A program made the position numbers and the translations under genes. The notes under the pieces were generated by a model. It was not told the origin of the DNA and ran no database searches. It saw only the letters and a program-made list of their open reading frames with translations. 64,000 nucleotides of DNA. It comes from Bog-473 sp035552395 (GTDB lineage Bacteria > Actinomycetota > Acidimicrobiia > Acidimicrobiales > RAAP-2). This document shows, piece by piece, positions 1-8,086 of the stretch. Location of the stretch: the NCBI GenBank assembly GCA_035552395.1, contig DASZLL010000106.1:5731-69730 (forward strand), given 5' to 3'. The stretch's first letter is position 1, and every line of letters begins with the position of its first letter.

Positions 1-248
1 AATGTGGTTTCAGCGAGGTCCCAGATCGCGTAGTCGTAGTTGTCGCCACGCTCAAAGGCCTCAACCGAGTGGGTGATGAAGTCGCCGAGTCCTTGCTCCA
101 AAGGCTCTACCCAGGCCCACGCCAGCCATGGACTCAGGTGATCAGTGCTGGTTGATACCGCCTCGAAGAGCGCCTGCAACTCGCTGCCTCGATACCTCTG
201 CAACATGATTGGAGTGTCTTCGATTCTCTCGGGCGGTGCGCTGGGCAT
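1..248 (-). CDS. GNAT family N-acetyltransferase (RimJ/RimL type), 5' part
   Basis: An open frame runs off the left window edge; 82 residues are visible. The ATG at 246-248 has a purine-rich GGAAG about 3 nt upstream. The N-terminus reads PPERIEDTP, then SELQALFEAV and DHLSPWLAWAW, which is the pattern of RimJ/RimL-type acetyltransferases (ERIETPR...DAEALFEAV...HLRPWMPWA). These enzymes move an acetyl group from acetyl-CoA to a protein N-terminal or small-molecule amine. The acetyl-CoA-binding motif lies beyond the window. It is followed on the same strand by nothing visible, and the substrate cannot be told. Confidence 0.75.
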   Translation of the reverse strand, partial: MPSAPPERIEDTPIMLQRYRGSELQALFEAVSTSTDHLSPWLAWAWVEPLEQGLGDFITHSVEAFERGDNYDYAIWDLAETT

Positions 249-335
249 TGCTTCCGAGTCTGCCGTCTTGCGCCCTCGGGCGCCTGTCCCCGAACTCGGC
301 CGGCTCGGGGGCATGGCTCTGGTTCTCCAAACGCC

Positions 336-1220
336 TTAGGTGATCAGTCCGTCCCGGGTGGATCCCAGCCGATCGCGAGTCGGCGGTTCAGGCGTTGGGG
401 TGAGCGGGCTGACGTTGTAGCGCAGTTCCCCGGTCGACACGTCGATGTCGTAATACTCGACGCCCGCCTCCACCTGAGGGTCGTCCGCGTCGAAGGCGAC
501 GGCGATCTTGTTCGCGGCGTTGCGGACGATATCGAGGGTCAGCTCAGTTGCGGCGGTAGGACCCAGAGCGTCCGCGACCTGCTTGCCGAGCCCGGGTGGC
601 CAATGGATCGGCTGCCACACGAAGGCATCCACGACCTGGAGGGCCAGGGCCTGGGCGTCGCGGATACCACCCGGATCCCTCTCATCGAACAGTTCACTGC
701 CGCCGGCCAGATCGATGGCACTGACGCTCCGGCGGGACTGGCAGAGCCGGCAGTCGTGTGCTCTCGCCCCACGGAGCCTGACCAGTTCGGAGGTAACCGG
801 ATCGAGAGCTGGCAGTTTGGCCACCTCGCGGAGAAATCTTTCGTGGGCCACCCAGGGATCGGTCTCGGCAGAAGTCGGGATCGGACGCCATTCTTCGCCG
901 AACATCTCACGCCAGGCAGCATCGGCGCGAATCATCATGTCCTCCGTCCATAGCGCCAGGACGAAGGCTGGGGCACCGGCACCGAGTTCGGCCAGCCCGG
1001 CTGCTCGAACATCAGTGGTCATGGATGCCACATCGACGACCATCTGTTCGGCGAAGGCCATCGCGTCAGATCTCGGAACCGCAGGAACAGTCGGATCGAG
1101 GCTGGCGCGAGCGATGGCACGGGCCAGCTCCGTCAGTTCGGTCGGCGTGGTCGAGGCGACTGCGGCGATCAATTCGTCCCATGCCGTGAAGGCCACGGGT
1201 GCCTGATCTCGGGCGATCAC
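336..1220 (-). CDS. Carboxymuconolactone decarboxylase/AhpD-like protein
   Basis: 294 aa with a GTG start. The core TSELVRLRGARAHDCRLCQSRR (about residues 143-164) holds the CxxC pair C157/C160 preceded by E145, as in the all-helical CMD/AhpD fold, whose members act as alkylhydroperoxidase-like or unknown redox proteins. The protein is longer than minimal CMD domains (about 110-180 aa) and seems to hold two helical repeats. The usual downstream histidine of the ExxxCxxCxxxH signature is not evident; R163/R164 occupy that zone, so peroxidase activity is uncertain. It stands alone, divergent from map, with no recognisable partner gene. Confidence 0.7.
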   Translation of the reverse strand: MIARDQAPVAFTAWDELIAAVASTTPTELTELARAIARASLDPTVPAVPRSDAMAFAEQMVVDVASMTTDVRAAGLAELGAGAPAFVLALWTEDMMIRADAAWREMFGEEWRPIPTSAETDPWVAHERFLREVAKLPALDPVTSELVRLRGARAHDCRLCQSRRSVSAIDLAGGSELFDERDPGGIRDAQALALQVVDAFVWQPIHWPPGLGKQVADALGPTAATELTLDIVRNAANKIAVAFDADDPQVEAGVEYYDIDVSTGELRYNVSPLTPTPEPPTRDRLGSTRDGLIT

Positions 1221-1336
1221 AGGTCGACCCTACCGGTCATGTGACGCGTCACAAAGCCCTCACAGGCTTGCCCAGACGGATGCAACCGTCCCGGATCGCC
1301 GGGACGAGGCGCCACTTCCGGCCGTAGAGTCTCCGC

Positions 1337-2077
1337 ATGACCATTGATAACCAAGAGGAACTCGATGCTCTGATCCGTGCAGGTCGGGTCGTCGCCGAAG
1401 CCCGCCAGGCGATGGTGGACGCTGTCTCTCCGGGAACCACTACAGGTGAACTCGATGCGGTGGGCAGAGACGTGTTCCGCCGCCACGGAGCCCGGTCAGC
1501 TCCGCGTGTCACCTACCGATTTCCCGGCTCAACGTGCATCAGCGTGAACGACGAAGCTGCCCACGGCATCCCCTCCCTGACGCGCCAACTCCACGCCGGC
1601 GATCTCGTGAATCTCGACGTCTCGGCGGAACTGGATGGCTACTTCTCCGATACCGGGATAAGCGTGGCTGTGGGCGAGGTGGCACCAGTTGCCGCCAGGC
1701 TGTTGGAGGCCACCAAGCTTGCCCAGCACGACGCCATGGAAGCAGCTCAACCAGGAGCTCGTCTGCGTGACCTGGGTCGAGCCGTCCAACGCCGAGCGCG
1801 CCGTCACGGGTTTCGGGTCATCAAGAACCTCACTGGTCACGGTATCGGGAGGGGACTCCATGAGCCCCCCTCGGTCCCGAGTGTCGATGACGGCCAGAGA
1901 ATGATTCTTCGCGAGGGATTGGTGCTGGCTATCGAGCCCTTCTTGTCGGTCTCTGCCGATCACGTCGTCGACGACGAGGACGGATGGACTTTGCGCACCG
2001 CTGACGGGAGTTTGGTTGCTCAGTTCGAGCACTCGATTGTGGTCACACGGGAAGGCCCCTTGGTTCTGACTGCCTAA
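1337..2077 (+). CDS. map: Methionine aminopeptidase, type I
   Basis: 246 aa, the usual length for a type I enzyme without the N-terminal zinc-finger extension seen in some actinobacterial paralogs. The metal and catalytic residues are visible: H76 (AAHG), D94 (NLDVS), D105 (SDTG), H168 (GHGIG), E200 (IEPF) and E231 (FEHS). It removes the initiator methionine from nascent proteins in the cytoplasm, using a two-metal centre. It stands alone here rather than beside adk/infA, so it may be a second copy. Start is ATG; no strong ribosome-binding site is visible. Confidence 0.92.
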   Translation: MTIDNQEELDALIRAGRVVAEARQAMVDAVSPGTTTGELDAVGRDVFRRHGARSAPRVTYRFPGSTCISVNDEAAHGIPSLTRQLHAGDLVNLDVSAELDGYFSDTGISVAVGEVAPVAARLLEATKLAQHDAMEAAQPGARLRDLGRAVQRRARRHGFRVIKNLTGHGIGRGLHEPPSVPSVDDGQRMILREGLVLAIEPFLSVSADHVVDDEDGWTLRTADGSLVAQFEHSIVVTREGPLVLTA

Positions 2078-2120
2078 GGGTGTCCCACGTCGCCAGGCAC
2101 CGTTGGTCAGTCCCCCTTGT

Positions 2121-2738
2121 TCAGTCGAAGCTCGGCCGGTCCTTGCGCGTGCGCTTGAGCTCGTAGAAGCCCTCGGTACCGGTGCACAGCAGCACGCCAT
2201 CCCAGAGGCGGCCGGCCGCCTCTCCCTTGGGCGCCGGCGTCACCACCGGGCCGAAGATGGCCTGGCCGTTGTAGTGGATGACCGGGGTGCCGACCTCGTA
2301 CCCCACCGGGTCCATGCCGGCGCGGTGCGAGGCCTCGAGCGCGTCGTCGAACTCCTCGGACGTGGCCGCGTCGGCCAGCGACGCCGGCAGGCCGAGCTCG
2401 TCGAGTGCCTCGGGCACGATCTTGGGACGCTCGTTCTCGTCGCGGCCGCGGCCTTGCACGTGGATCCGGGTCCCGAGGGCGGTGTAGAGCGGCAGCAGGA
2501 TGTCGCTGCCCTTCAGCTGCTCGGCCGCGATACAGACCCGCACCGGCCCCTTGGCCAGCGACATGCGCGCCCGATACTCGTCGGAGAGGCCCTCGCGGTC
2601 CGCGTTGAGGATGGCCAGCGACATCACGTGCCACTCGGTGGTGATGTCGCGCACCTGTTCGACCTCGAGCATCCAGCGCGAGGTGATCCAGGCCCACGGG
2701 CACAGCGGATCGAACCAGAAGTCAGCGGTGTCTTTCAC
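2121..2738 (-). CDS. DsbA-like thioredoxin-fold protein (Rv2466c-like family)
   Basis: 205 aa. The N-terminal FWFDPLCPWAWITSRW matches the mycobacterial Rv2466c family (mycothiol-dependent nitroreductase/oxidoreductase with a DsbA fold), followed by the helical insertion and the cis-Pro strand VGTPVIHYNG. The family active site CPWC is CPWA here, leaving a single cysteine (C13), which would limit it to monothiol chemistry. The GTG start at 2738 overlaps the stop of the upstream SDR by 4 nt (GTGA) and has GGAGG 8 nt upstream, so the two are translationally coupled. The mycothiol link is known for the family, not shown here. Confidence 0.78.
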   Translation of the reverse strand: MKDTADFWFDPLCPWAWITSRWMLEVEQVRDITTEWHVMSLAILNADREGLSDEYRARMSLAKGPVRVCIAAEQLKGSDILLPLYTALGTRIHVQGRGRDENERPKIVPEALDELGLPASLADAATSEEFDDALEASHRAGMDPVGYEVGTPVIHYNGQAIFGPVVTPAPKGEAAGRLWDGVLLCTGTEGFYELKRTRKDRPSFD

Positions 2739-3487
2739 GGGATACCTCCGTCGACGCGTAGGACCGCGCCCGTCACGAAAGACGAGGCGTCGGTTGCCAG
2801 GAACATCGCAGCACCCACGATTTCGGGCGGCTCGCCGGCCCGGCCCAACGCGTGGTGCGGCATGCCGCCCTGCAGGATCTTGGGGTCCCACGCCTTCGAG
2901 ATGTCGGTGAGGAACGGCCCCGCCATGATGCAGTTGACCCGCACCGTCGGCCCGAAGGCCTTGGCGAAGCCCTCGGTGAGCGCGTTCAAACCTGCCTTGG
3001 CCGCGTCGTACGGCAGCATGTGCGGCGCCGGTCGGATGGACCCCGTGCTCGAGACGTTGATGATGGATCCACCATATGGGCCGTCCGCCATCCTCGTGCC
3101 GACGAGCGCGGTGAGGCGGAACGGGCCCTTGAGGTTGACCCCGAGTGTCTTGTCCCAGAGCTCTTCGGTCGCCGACGTCAGGTCCGGATAGAGCGGCGAC
3201 ATACCGGCGTTGTTCACCAGCACGTCGACCCGTCCGAAGGCGCCGTAGGCCTGCTCGACCAGGCCGTCGAGTTCGTCCCAGTGGCCGACGTGGCACGCCA
3301 CCGGGAGCGCGCGGCGGCCCATGGCCTCGACCTCGCTGGCGACCTCCGTACAGCTGTCGATCTTGCGGCTGGCGACCACCACGTCGGCGCCCGCGGCGGC
3401 GAAGGCGAGCACCATCTCGCGCCCGAGCCCGCGGCTCCCGCCCGTCACGAGGGCCACCCTGCCCGCCAGCGCGCCGTCCTCTGTCAT
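2735..3487 (-). CDS. Short-chain dehydrogenase/reductase
   Basis: 250 aa, classical SDR length. It has the Rossmann motif TGGSRGLG (residues about 15-22), NNAG, the catalytic serine in NVSSTGS, and YDAAK as the catalytic Tyr-Lys pair. The C-terminal SFVTGAVLRVDGG is typical of FabG-like SDRs. It interconverts an alcohol and a ketone with NAD(P)H; the substrate is unknown. Its stop overlaps the start of the DsbA-like gene downstream, so the pair is an operon, possibly with the M20 peptidase gene just upstream. Confidence 0.88.
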   Translation of the reverse strand: MTEDGALAGRVALVTGGSRGLGREMVLAFAAAGADVVVASRKIDSCTEVASEVEAMGRRALPVACHVGHWDELDGLVEQAYGAFGRVDVLVNNAGMSPLYPDLTSATEELWDKTLGVNLKGPFRLTALVGTRMADGPYGGSIINVSSTGSIRPAPHMLPYDAAKAGLNALTEGFAKAFGPTVRVNCIMAGPFLTDISKAWDPKILQGGMPHHALGRAGEPPEIVGAAMFLATDASSFVTGAVLRVDGGIP

Positions 3488-3504
3488 GTCGCCTCCCGTC
3501 GCCT

Positions 3505-4860
3505 CTAGAGCGGCTTCAACAGCTCGGCCACCAAATGGGTAACCGCCTTGCCCATCGGGATGTGCAGCGACTCGTTGGGTCCGTGCGCGTTGGAGTGCGG
3601 GCCCAACACGCCGGTCGCCACGAACTGGGTCGCCGGGAAGCCCCGCTGCAGGTCGGCCAGGAATGGGATCGAGCCACCTTCACCCACCGCGCCCGGGGCA
3701 CGCCCGAATTGTTCCCTGGAAACCCGGGCCAGCGTGGCCGCGATGTCGTCGTCGAGCGGCGGGGCCACCCAGCCCTGCGCCACGCCCTCGACGTCGATGG
3801 TGACGTGCGCCCCCTCGTCGGTCCGGATGGCCGAGATGAGCGCGTCGCACGCCGCCTGCGCGTCCACGTCGGGCGGCAGGCGCAGCGAGAGCTTGAGCGT
3901 CGTCGACGGCCGCAGCACGTTGCCGCCGTCGCGTGGTTTGGGCAAACCGTCGGCCGCCGTGACCTCGAGCGCAGCGCCCCACGTCCGTGCGGCCAGCCGC
4001 GCCAGTGGGTCGGCGCCGAGCAGGTGCAGCCCGTCGACCACCGGCGCCGCGCTGTCGGGGAACTCCGCCGCCAACGCCTCGAGGTTGGCCCGGTGCGCGT
4101 CGGGCATCCCCGCCCCCACGAGTTCGGGCAGGAGGATGCGGCCGTCGACCTCGTCTTCGATCCCGGACAGGATGCGACGCAAGATGCGGAACGACGACGG
4201 CACCACACCGCCGCCCTGCCCGCTGTGGATGCCCTCGGTCAACACGTCGACCTTCACGGCGACGACGAGGTTGCCGCGCAGCGACGTCGTCAGCCAGAGC
4301 CGGTCGTAGCTCAGCCCGCCCGAATCGAGGCAGACGACGAGCCGCGGCGTCCCGATGCGCGCCGCCAGGTGCTCGAGGTAAGCCGCGAGGTCGGGGCTGC
4401 CGCTTTCCTCGCTCGCCTCGATGAGGATGAGCACGCGGCCGTGCCCGCCGCCCGCTTCCAGCAGACCCGTCACGGCGGCGAACGTCGAGTAGCCGTCGTC
4501 GGCCGTGCCCCGCCCGTACAGCAAGTCGCCCTCGCGCACCGGTTCGTAGGGCGAGAGCCCGGCGCGCCATTCGCCGAGCGGCGGCTGCTTGTCCATGTGG
4601 CCGTAGATGACGATCGGGTCGCCGGTGCCGCCGTTGTCGACGAGCAGCACCGGGGTGCGCCCGGGGAGCTGGATGATCTCGGTCGCCAACGCACCGTCCT
4701 GGTCGCGCACCCAGTCGCGCAGGAGCTCGGCCGCCGCCGCGATCGCCCCGCGCTCGGCCCAGTCGGGGTCGAAGGCGGGGGAGAGGCAGGGGATGCGGGT
4801 GAACTCGGACAGCGCCGGGAGGATCCGTTCCTCCCAGGCGGCGTCGATGGCGTCGGTCAT
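3505..4860 (-). CDS. M20/M25/M40 family metallopeptidase
   Basis: 451 aa, the usual length for M20 dipeptidases. Metal ligands are visible: H88 (GHMDKQ), D121 (GTADDG, bridging), E151/E152 (EASEES, general base and ligand), D179 (CLDSGG) and a C-terminal His in PHSNAHGPNE. A lid/dimerisation domain fills the middle (about residues 195-330, TEGIHSGQGGG). It hydrolyses a peptide or acylated amino-acid bond in the cytoplasm using two zinc ions; the exact substrate is unknown. Eight nucleotides separate it from the SRPBCC gene upstream on the same strand, so they are probably co-transcribed. Confidence 0.88.
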   Translation of the reverse strand: MTDAIDAAWEERILPALSEFTRIPCLSPAFDPDWAERGAIAAAAELLRDWVRDQDGALATEIIQLPGRTPVLLVDNGGTGDPIVIYGHMDKQPPLGEWRAGLSPYEPVREGDLLYGRGTADDGYSTFAAVTGLLEAGGGHGRVLILIEASEESGSPDLAAYLEHLAARIGTPRLVVCLDSGGLSYDRLWLTTSLRGNLVVAVKVDVLTEGIHSGQGGGVVPSSFRILRRILSGIEDEVDGRILLPELVGAGMPDAHRANLEALAAEFPDSAAPVVDGLHLLGADPLARLAARTWGAALEVTAADGLPKPRDGGNVLRPSTTLKLSLRLPPDVDAQAACDALISAIRTDEGAHVTIDVEGVAQGWVAPPLDDDIAATLARVSREQFGRAPGAVGEGGSIPFLADLQRGFPATQFVATGVLGPHSNAHGPNESLHIPMGKAVTHLVAELLKPL

Positions 4861-4867
4861 GCGCCGA

Positions 4868-5338
4868 TCAGGCCCCTGGGGTCTCGGTGATCTCCGCCAG
4901 GCGTCCGAGCGTCTTGGTCATGGCCTCCGCCGTCTGCTTGCCCACCGGTCCGGCCTGCAGCATGAGGCGCTGCTTGTCGTGGGTGATGTCCCAGGTCTCA
5001 CGGACCCGGGTCCCGCCGTCGGCCCCTTCGAGCTCGTAGCGCCAGATGCGCCCGCCGATGAGGCGCCCAAACGGCCCCGACAAGACGGTCTGCCAGGCGA
5101 TCCGCTTGTCCTGCTCGTACTCGATCACCTTGTTCGTCATGGAGTACGGCACGCCCAGCTTCATCGACATGCCGAAGGTGGATCCGAGGGCCAGGTGCTC
5201 GGTCGTTCCCGGCTTGAGGTGCTTCACCGATCCGGAGCCGTCGATCTCGGGATGGCGCGATGCATCGGCGACGATGGCGAAGATGTCGGCGGCGGGCGCC
5301 TTGATGACCCGTTCCACGCTGACGACTTTGTCTCCCAC
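4868..5338 (-). CDS. SRPBCC family protein (polyketide cyclase/START-like)
   Basis: 156 aa. The START-superfamily pattern is clear: VSVERVIKAPAADIFAIVADASRHPEIDGSG at the N-terminus, a central W-x-T-x-L segment, and the long C-terminal helix ending in TLGRLAEITETP. Members form a helix-grip cavity that binds lipids or other hydrophobic ligands. No catalytic role can be assigned. It lies directly upstream of the M20 peptidase gene on the same strand. Confidence 0.82.
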   Translation of the reverse strand: MGDKVVSVERVIKAPAADIFAIVADASRHPEIDGSGSVKHLKPGTTEHLALGSTFGMSMKLGVPYSMTNKVIEYEQDKRIAWQTVLSGPFGRLIGGRIWRYELEGADGGTRVRETWDITHDKQRLMLQAGPVGKQTAEAMTKTLGRLAEITETPGA

Positions 5339-5410
5339 GCTGCGACCTCCGGTTCGGCCCGCTCGATCAGCGGCCGGCTCAAGGCGACGACACTAGGGCG
5401 TGCGGCGCCC

Positions 5411-5767
5411 TCAGAGCGCGTGCGCCACGAGGTCGCTCAGCTGCACCCACTCGAGCGTGGCGGCGTGGGTCGACGCCAGGACGACCGGCGGGGCCGCCCC
5501 GGCCTCAAAGGCCTCCTGCCAGCGTGGCGCGCACAGGCACCACTGGTCGCCGGGCTGCAGCCCGCCGAAGCCGAATTCCGGGTGCGGCGTCGAAAGGTCG
5601 TTACCGACCGTGGCCGAGAAGGTGAGGAACTCGGCCGTGACCCTCGTGCAGACGGTGTGGACGCCGAGGTCCTCGGCGCCGGTGTTGCAGCAGCCGTCGC
5701 GGTAGAAGCCGGTGAGCGGGTCGTAGTTGCAGGGCTGGAGATCCTCGCCCAGGACGTTCTGTGCCAT
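5411..5767 (-). CDS. DUF2237 family protein
   Basis: 118 aa from the ATG at 5767 (an in-frame GTG at 5782 would add five residues; neither has a clear ribosome-binding site). The whole protein is the DUF2237 domain: NVLGEDLQPC, TGFYRDGCCNTG, DLGVHTVC, GNDLSTPHPEFGFGGLQPGDQWCLCAPRW. Five conserved cysteines and the FYRDGCCNTG core are intact, which hints at metal binding. The family's function is unknown. It lies at the 3' side of the nitroreductase gene on the same strand. Confidence 0.87.
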   Translation of the reverse strand: MAQNVLGEDLQPCNYDPLTGFYRDGCCNTGAEDLGVHTVCTRVTAEFLTFSATVGNDLSTPHPEFGFGGLQPGDQWCLCAPRWQEAFEAGAAPPVVLASTHAATLEWVQLSDLVAHAL

Positions 5768-5801
5768 GGCCCATTTGACCACGCCGCCGTCGGGCGTCGT
5801 C

Positions 5802-6497
5802 TTACGCGCCTCCGAGCGGATCGCCCTCGTAGCGGTCCACCCACGCGAAGGAGCCGACGGGAGCGCGCTTCAACCGGCGTGCCGCCGCCACCGGGTGGCC
5901 CAGCACGACGAGCGCCGCCGCGACGACGCTCTCGGGGATGCCGAAGACGGCACGCAGCTCGGCCTCGCGGCGCACGGCAACGGTCGTCATCACCCCGGCG
6001 AGGCCCTCGGCGCGGGCGGCCAGCAGCAGGTTCCAGACAAAGGGGTAGATGGAGGCGCCACCGACGAGCGTGTAGCGCGGGAGGTCGCGGTCGACCGTCG
6101 CCAGGGCGCCGAGGTCGGCCAGGACGAGCAGGAGTGCGGGCGCGGTATCGAGCTTCTCGGCGAACGCGGGCGCGGCGGCGCCCGCGGCGGCGAATTGGCC
6201 GGCGTTGGTCAGGGCGGCTGCTTCTTCCTCGCGGTCGGTGAGCGGCGACCACGGCGTCAGGCCCGCGGCGGCGAGGGCGAGGTAGTCGTACCAGCCGGAG
6301 AGGTAGAGGTCACGCAGGGCCGTCCGGGCCTTGGGGTCCTTGACGACGATGACGCGCCAGCCCTGGCGGTTGCCGCCGCTCGGAGCGAAGCGCGCCGTCT
6401 CGAGCAGGCGGGCAAGGACAGCGTCTGGTACCGGCTCGTCTCGAAACTCGCGCACGGCCCCGGTGCTGCGCAGCGTGGTGACGAGGTCGAGGTCCAT
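5802..6497 (-). CDS. Nitroreductase family protein
   Basis: 231 aa. The N-terminal RSTGAVREFRDEPVPDAVLARLLETARFAPSGGNRQGWR is the FMN-binding signature of the nitroreductase superfamily (R-S-x-R-x-F...PSxxNxQxW); the C-terminal GVMTTVAVRREAELRAVFGIPE completes the fold. It would reduce nitro, quinone or flavin-like substrates with NAD(P)H. I chose the ATG at 6495-6497 because the RSTGAVR motif begins nine residues in, as in the family. It is divergent from the nitronate monooxygenase gene across only 39 nt. Confidence 0.88.
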   Translation of the reverse strand: MDLDLVTTLRSTGAVREFRDEPVPDAVLARLLETARFAPSGGNRQGWRVIVVKDPKARTALRDLYLSGWYDYLALAAAGLTPWSPLTDREEEAAALTNAGQFAAAGAAAPAFAEKLDTAPALLLVLADLGALATVDRDLPRYTLVGGASIYPFVWNLLLAARAEGLAGVMTTVAVRREAELRAVFGIPESVVAAALVVLGHPVAAARRLKRAPVGSFAWVDRYEGDPLGGA

Positions 6498-6536
6498 GAG
6501 TTGCCCACGGTAGTGGTCACTGGTTATGTCTGGGGG

Positions 6537-7589
6537 GTGACGGCGCATGCGGGCACCCAGGCTCTCGAGCGGGTGCGGGCGCTGGCCCGCTGGCCGCTCG
6601 TGGTGTCGCCCATGGCGGGCGGGCCCTCGACGGTGGAACTTGTGGTGGCAGCGTCGCAGGCGGGCGCGCTGGCTTTCCTGGCCGGCGGGTACAAGACGGC
6701 GGAGGAACTGCGAGCCGACATGGCGGCCGTCGCTGCGGCCAGGGTGGGCGCGTTCGGCGTCAACCTGTTTGTGCCGGGCCGGCCCACCGAGGTGCCCGAC
6801 CGCCTCGAGACGTATCTCGCGTCGTTGCGGCCGCTGGCCGAGTCGTTCGGGGCCGACCTCGGGCCGGCATCGTGGGACGACGACGACTACCCGCGCAAGC
6901 TCGAGCACGTGCTGGCCCAGCCCCCGGCGGTCGTGAGCTTCACCTTTGGCATGCCCGAGCCCGAAGTCGTGCGGGCGTTGCAGCGGGCGGGCGCCCTCGT
7001 CGTGGTGACCGTGACGACGCCCGAGGAGGCGAACCTCGCGCTGGGCGTCGCTCCCGACGCCCTCTGCCTGCAGGGCGCCGAGGCTGGTGCTCACCGGGGC
7101 AGCTTGCGCAACGAGGACCGCCCGGACGCGGACCGGCCGCTCTGCGCGCTCCTGGCGGCGGTCCGCCGACGCACGTTGGTGCCGCTCGTGGCGGCGGGCG
7201 GGGTGGCCGGCCCCGAGGACGTGGTCGACTTGCTGGCCCGGGGCGCGGCCCTCGTCCAGGCGGGCACGGCCTTCCTCCGTTGCCCCGAGTCCGGGGCGTC
7301 GCCGGCCGCAAAGGACGCGCTGGCCGCCGCACACGCGGTGACGGCGGTCACCCGCGCTTTCAGCGGTCGGCGGGCCCGGGCGCTCGTCAATGCCATGGTG
7401 CGCGAGCACCCCGACGCCCCGCCCGCCTATCCCGAGATCAACAACGCAACGCGGCCGCTGCGTGCTGCCGCCGCCCGGGCCGGTGACTCCGGCCACATGA
7501 GTGTCTACGCCGGCACCGGTTTCCGGGCGGCCGAGCCTCGCCCGGCCGCCGAGGTGGTCGAGCGGCTGGTGTCAGGATGGCGCCGGTGA
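6537..7589 (+). CDS. Nitronate monooxygenase / 2-nitropropane dioxygenase family
   Basis: 350 aa from the GTG at 6537, chosen because homologous enzymes begin just before LARWPLVVSPMAGG. It is an FMN TIM barrel: PMAGGPST near the N-terminus, CLQGAEAGAHRG in the middle (FMN/substrate loop with the conserved AGxH), VPLVAAGGVAGPEDV and QAGTAFLRCPES for phosphate binding. It oxidises alkyl nitronates or related compounds. The 3' end overlaps the next gene in a GTGA, so the two are coupled. A second enzyme of this class is encoded at 38431-39396 but is only distantly similar. Confidence 0.85.
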   Translation: MTAHAGTQALERVRALARWPLVVSPMAGGPSTVELVVAASQAGALAFLAGGYKTAEELRADMAAVAAARVGAFGVNLFVPGRPTEVPDRLETYLASLRPLAESFGADLGPASWDDDDYPRKLEHVLAQPPAVVSFTFGMPEPEVVRALQRAGALVVVTVTTPEEANLALGVAPDALCLQGAEAGAHRGSLRNEDRPDADRPLCALLAAVRRRTLVPLVAAGGVAGPEDVVDLLARGAALVQAGTAFLRCPESGASPAAKDALAAAHAVTAVTRAFSGRRARALVNAMVREHPDAPPAYPEINNATRPLRAAAARAGDSGHMSVYAGTGFRAAEPRPAAEVVERLVSGWRR

Positions 7590-8071
7590 CGAACCGCCGG
7601 CAGTCGAAGACGATCGAGTTCACGCCGCCCGAGAACGATGGCGTGGCCGCCGAGCTGGCGTCGTTGCGCGACGCCGGCGACGGCTGGATCAACCTGTTGC
7701 CCGGGATTGTCGAGGGAACGGTGGAGGTCGACCCGCCCACGGGGCTCTTCGCCTTCTTCGGCACGCGGCAGGCGCCCGTGACGATGGCGACCGTGATGCC
7801 GGCGCGCCAGGAGCACCGCCACGTCGAGGGCATGTCGGTCGGCCTGATGCACCCGACGGGCGGCCACGCGATCGCCCGGCTGGCCGAGACGGGTGTGACG
7901 GTGCCCGCCGGATGGGTGGTGCGCCAGGACCACGTGCGGCGCGGGCTGGTGCTGCGTACGTCGCCCGATGCCGCGCCGGCCGACATCGTGAGCTGGGGTG
8001 TGCGGGCGGGCGCCGCCTTGTGCATGGCCGACATGACGGGGCAGTGGCAGGCCGTCGTGTACCTGCCGTAG
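7586..8071 (+). CDS. Hypothetical protein, coupled to nitronate monooxygenase
   Basis: 161 aa. I take the GTG at 7586 (GTGA overlap with the previous stop, AGGA about 8 nt upstream); an ATG at 7577 adds three residues. No family recognised. The protein is soluble, with no signal peptide or membrane segment, and has a regular alternating pattern (IVEGTVEVDPPTGLFAFFGTRQAP, MHPTGGHAIARLAETG, PAGWVVRQDHVRRGLVL) suggesting a compact alpha/beta fold. Its place in an operon with the monooxygenase and a phosphotransferase supports that it is real. Confidence 0.65.
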   Translation: MTNRRQSKTIEFTPPENDGVAAELASLRDAGDGWINLLPGIVEGTVEVDPPTGLFAFFGTRQAPVTMATVMPARQEHRHVEGMSVGLMHPTGGHAIARLAETGVTVPAGWVVRQDHVRRGLVLRTSPDAAPADIVSWGVRAGAALCMADMTGQWQAVVYLP

Positions 8072-8086
8072 GAGGGTCGAGGTCCG

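Noticed and set aside
142..330. 62-codon minus-strand frame starting at 330
   Set aside because: It is out of frame with the clear RimJ/RimL-type acetyltransferase on the same strand that starts at 248 and runs off the window edge.
3145..4890. 581-codon open frame on the plus strand opposite the SDR and M20 peptidase genes
   Set aside because: Arg/Pro/Gly-rich composition with no motif; it is the antisense shadow of two well-supported genes in GC-rich DNA.
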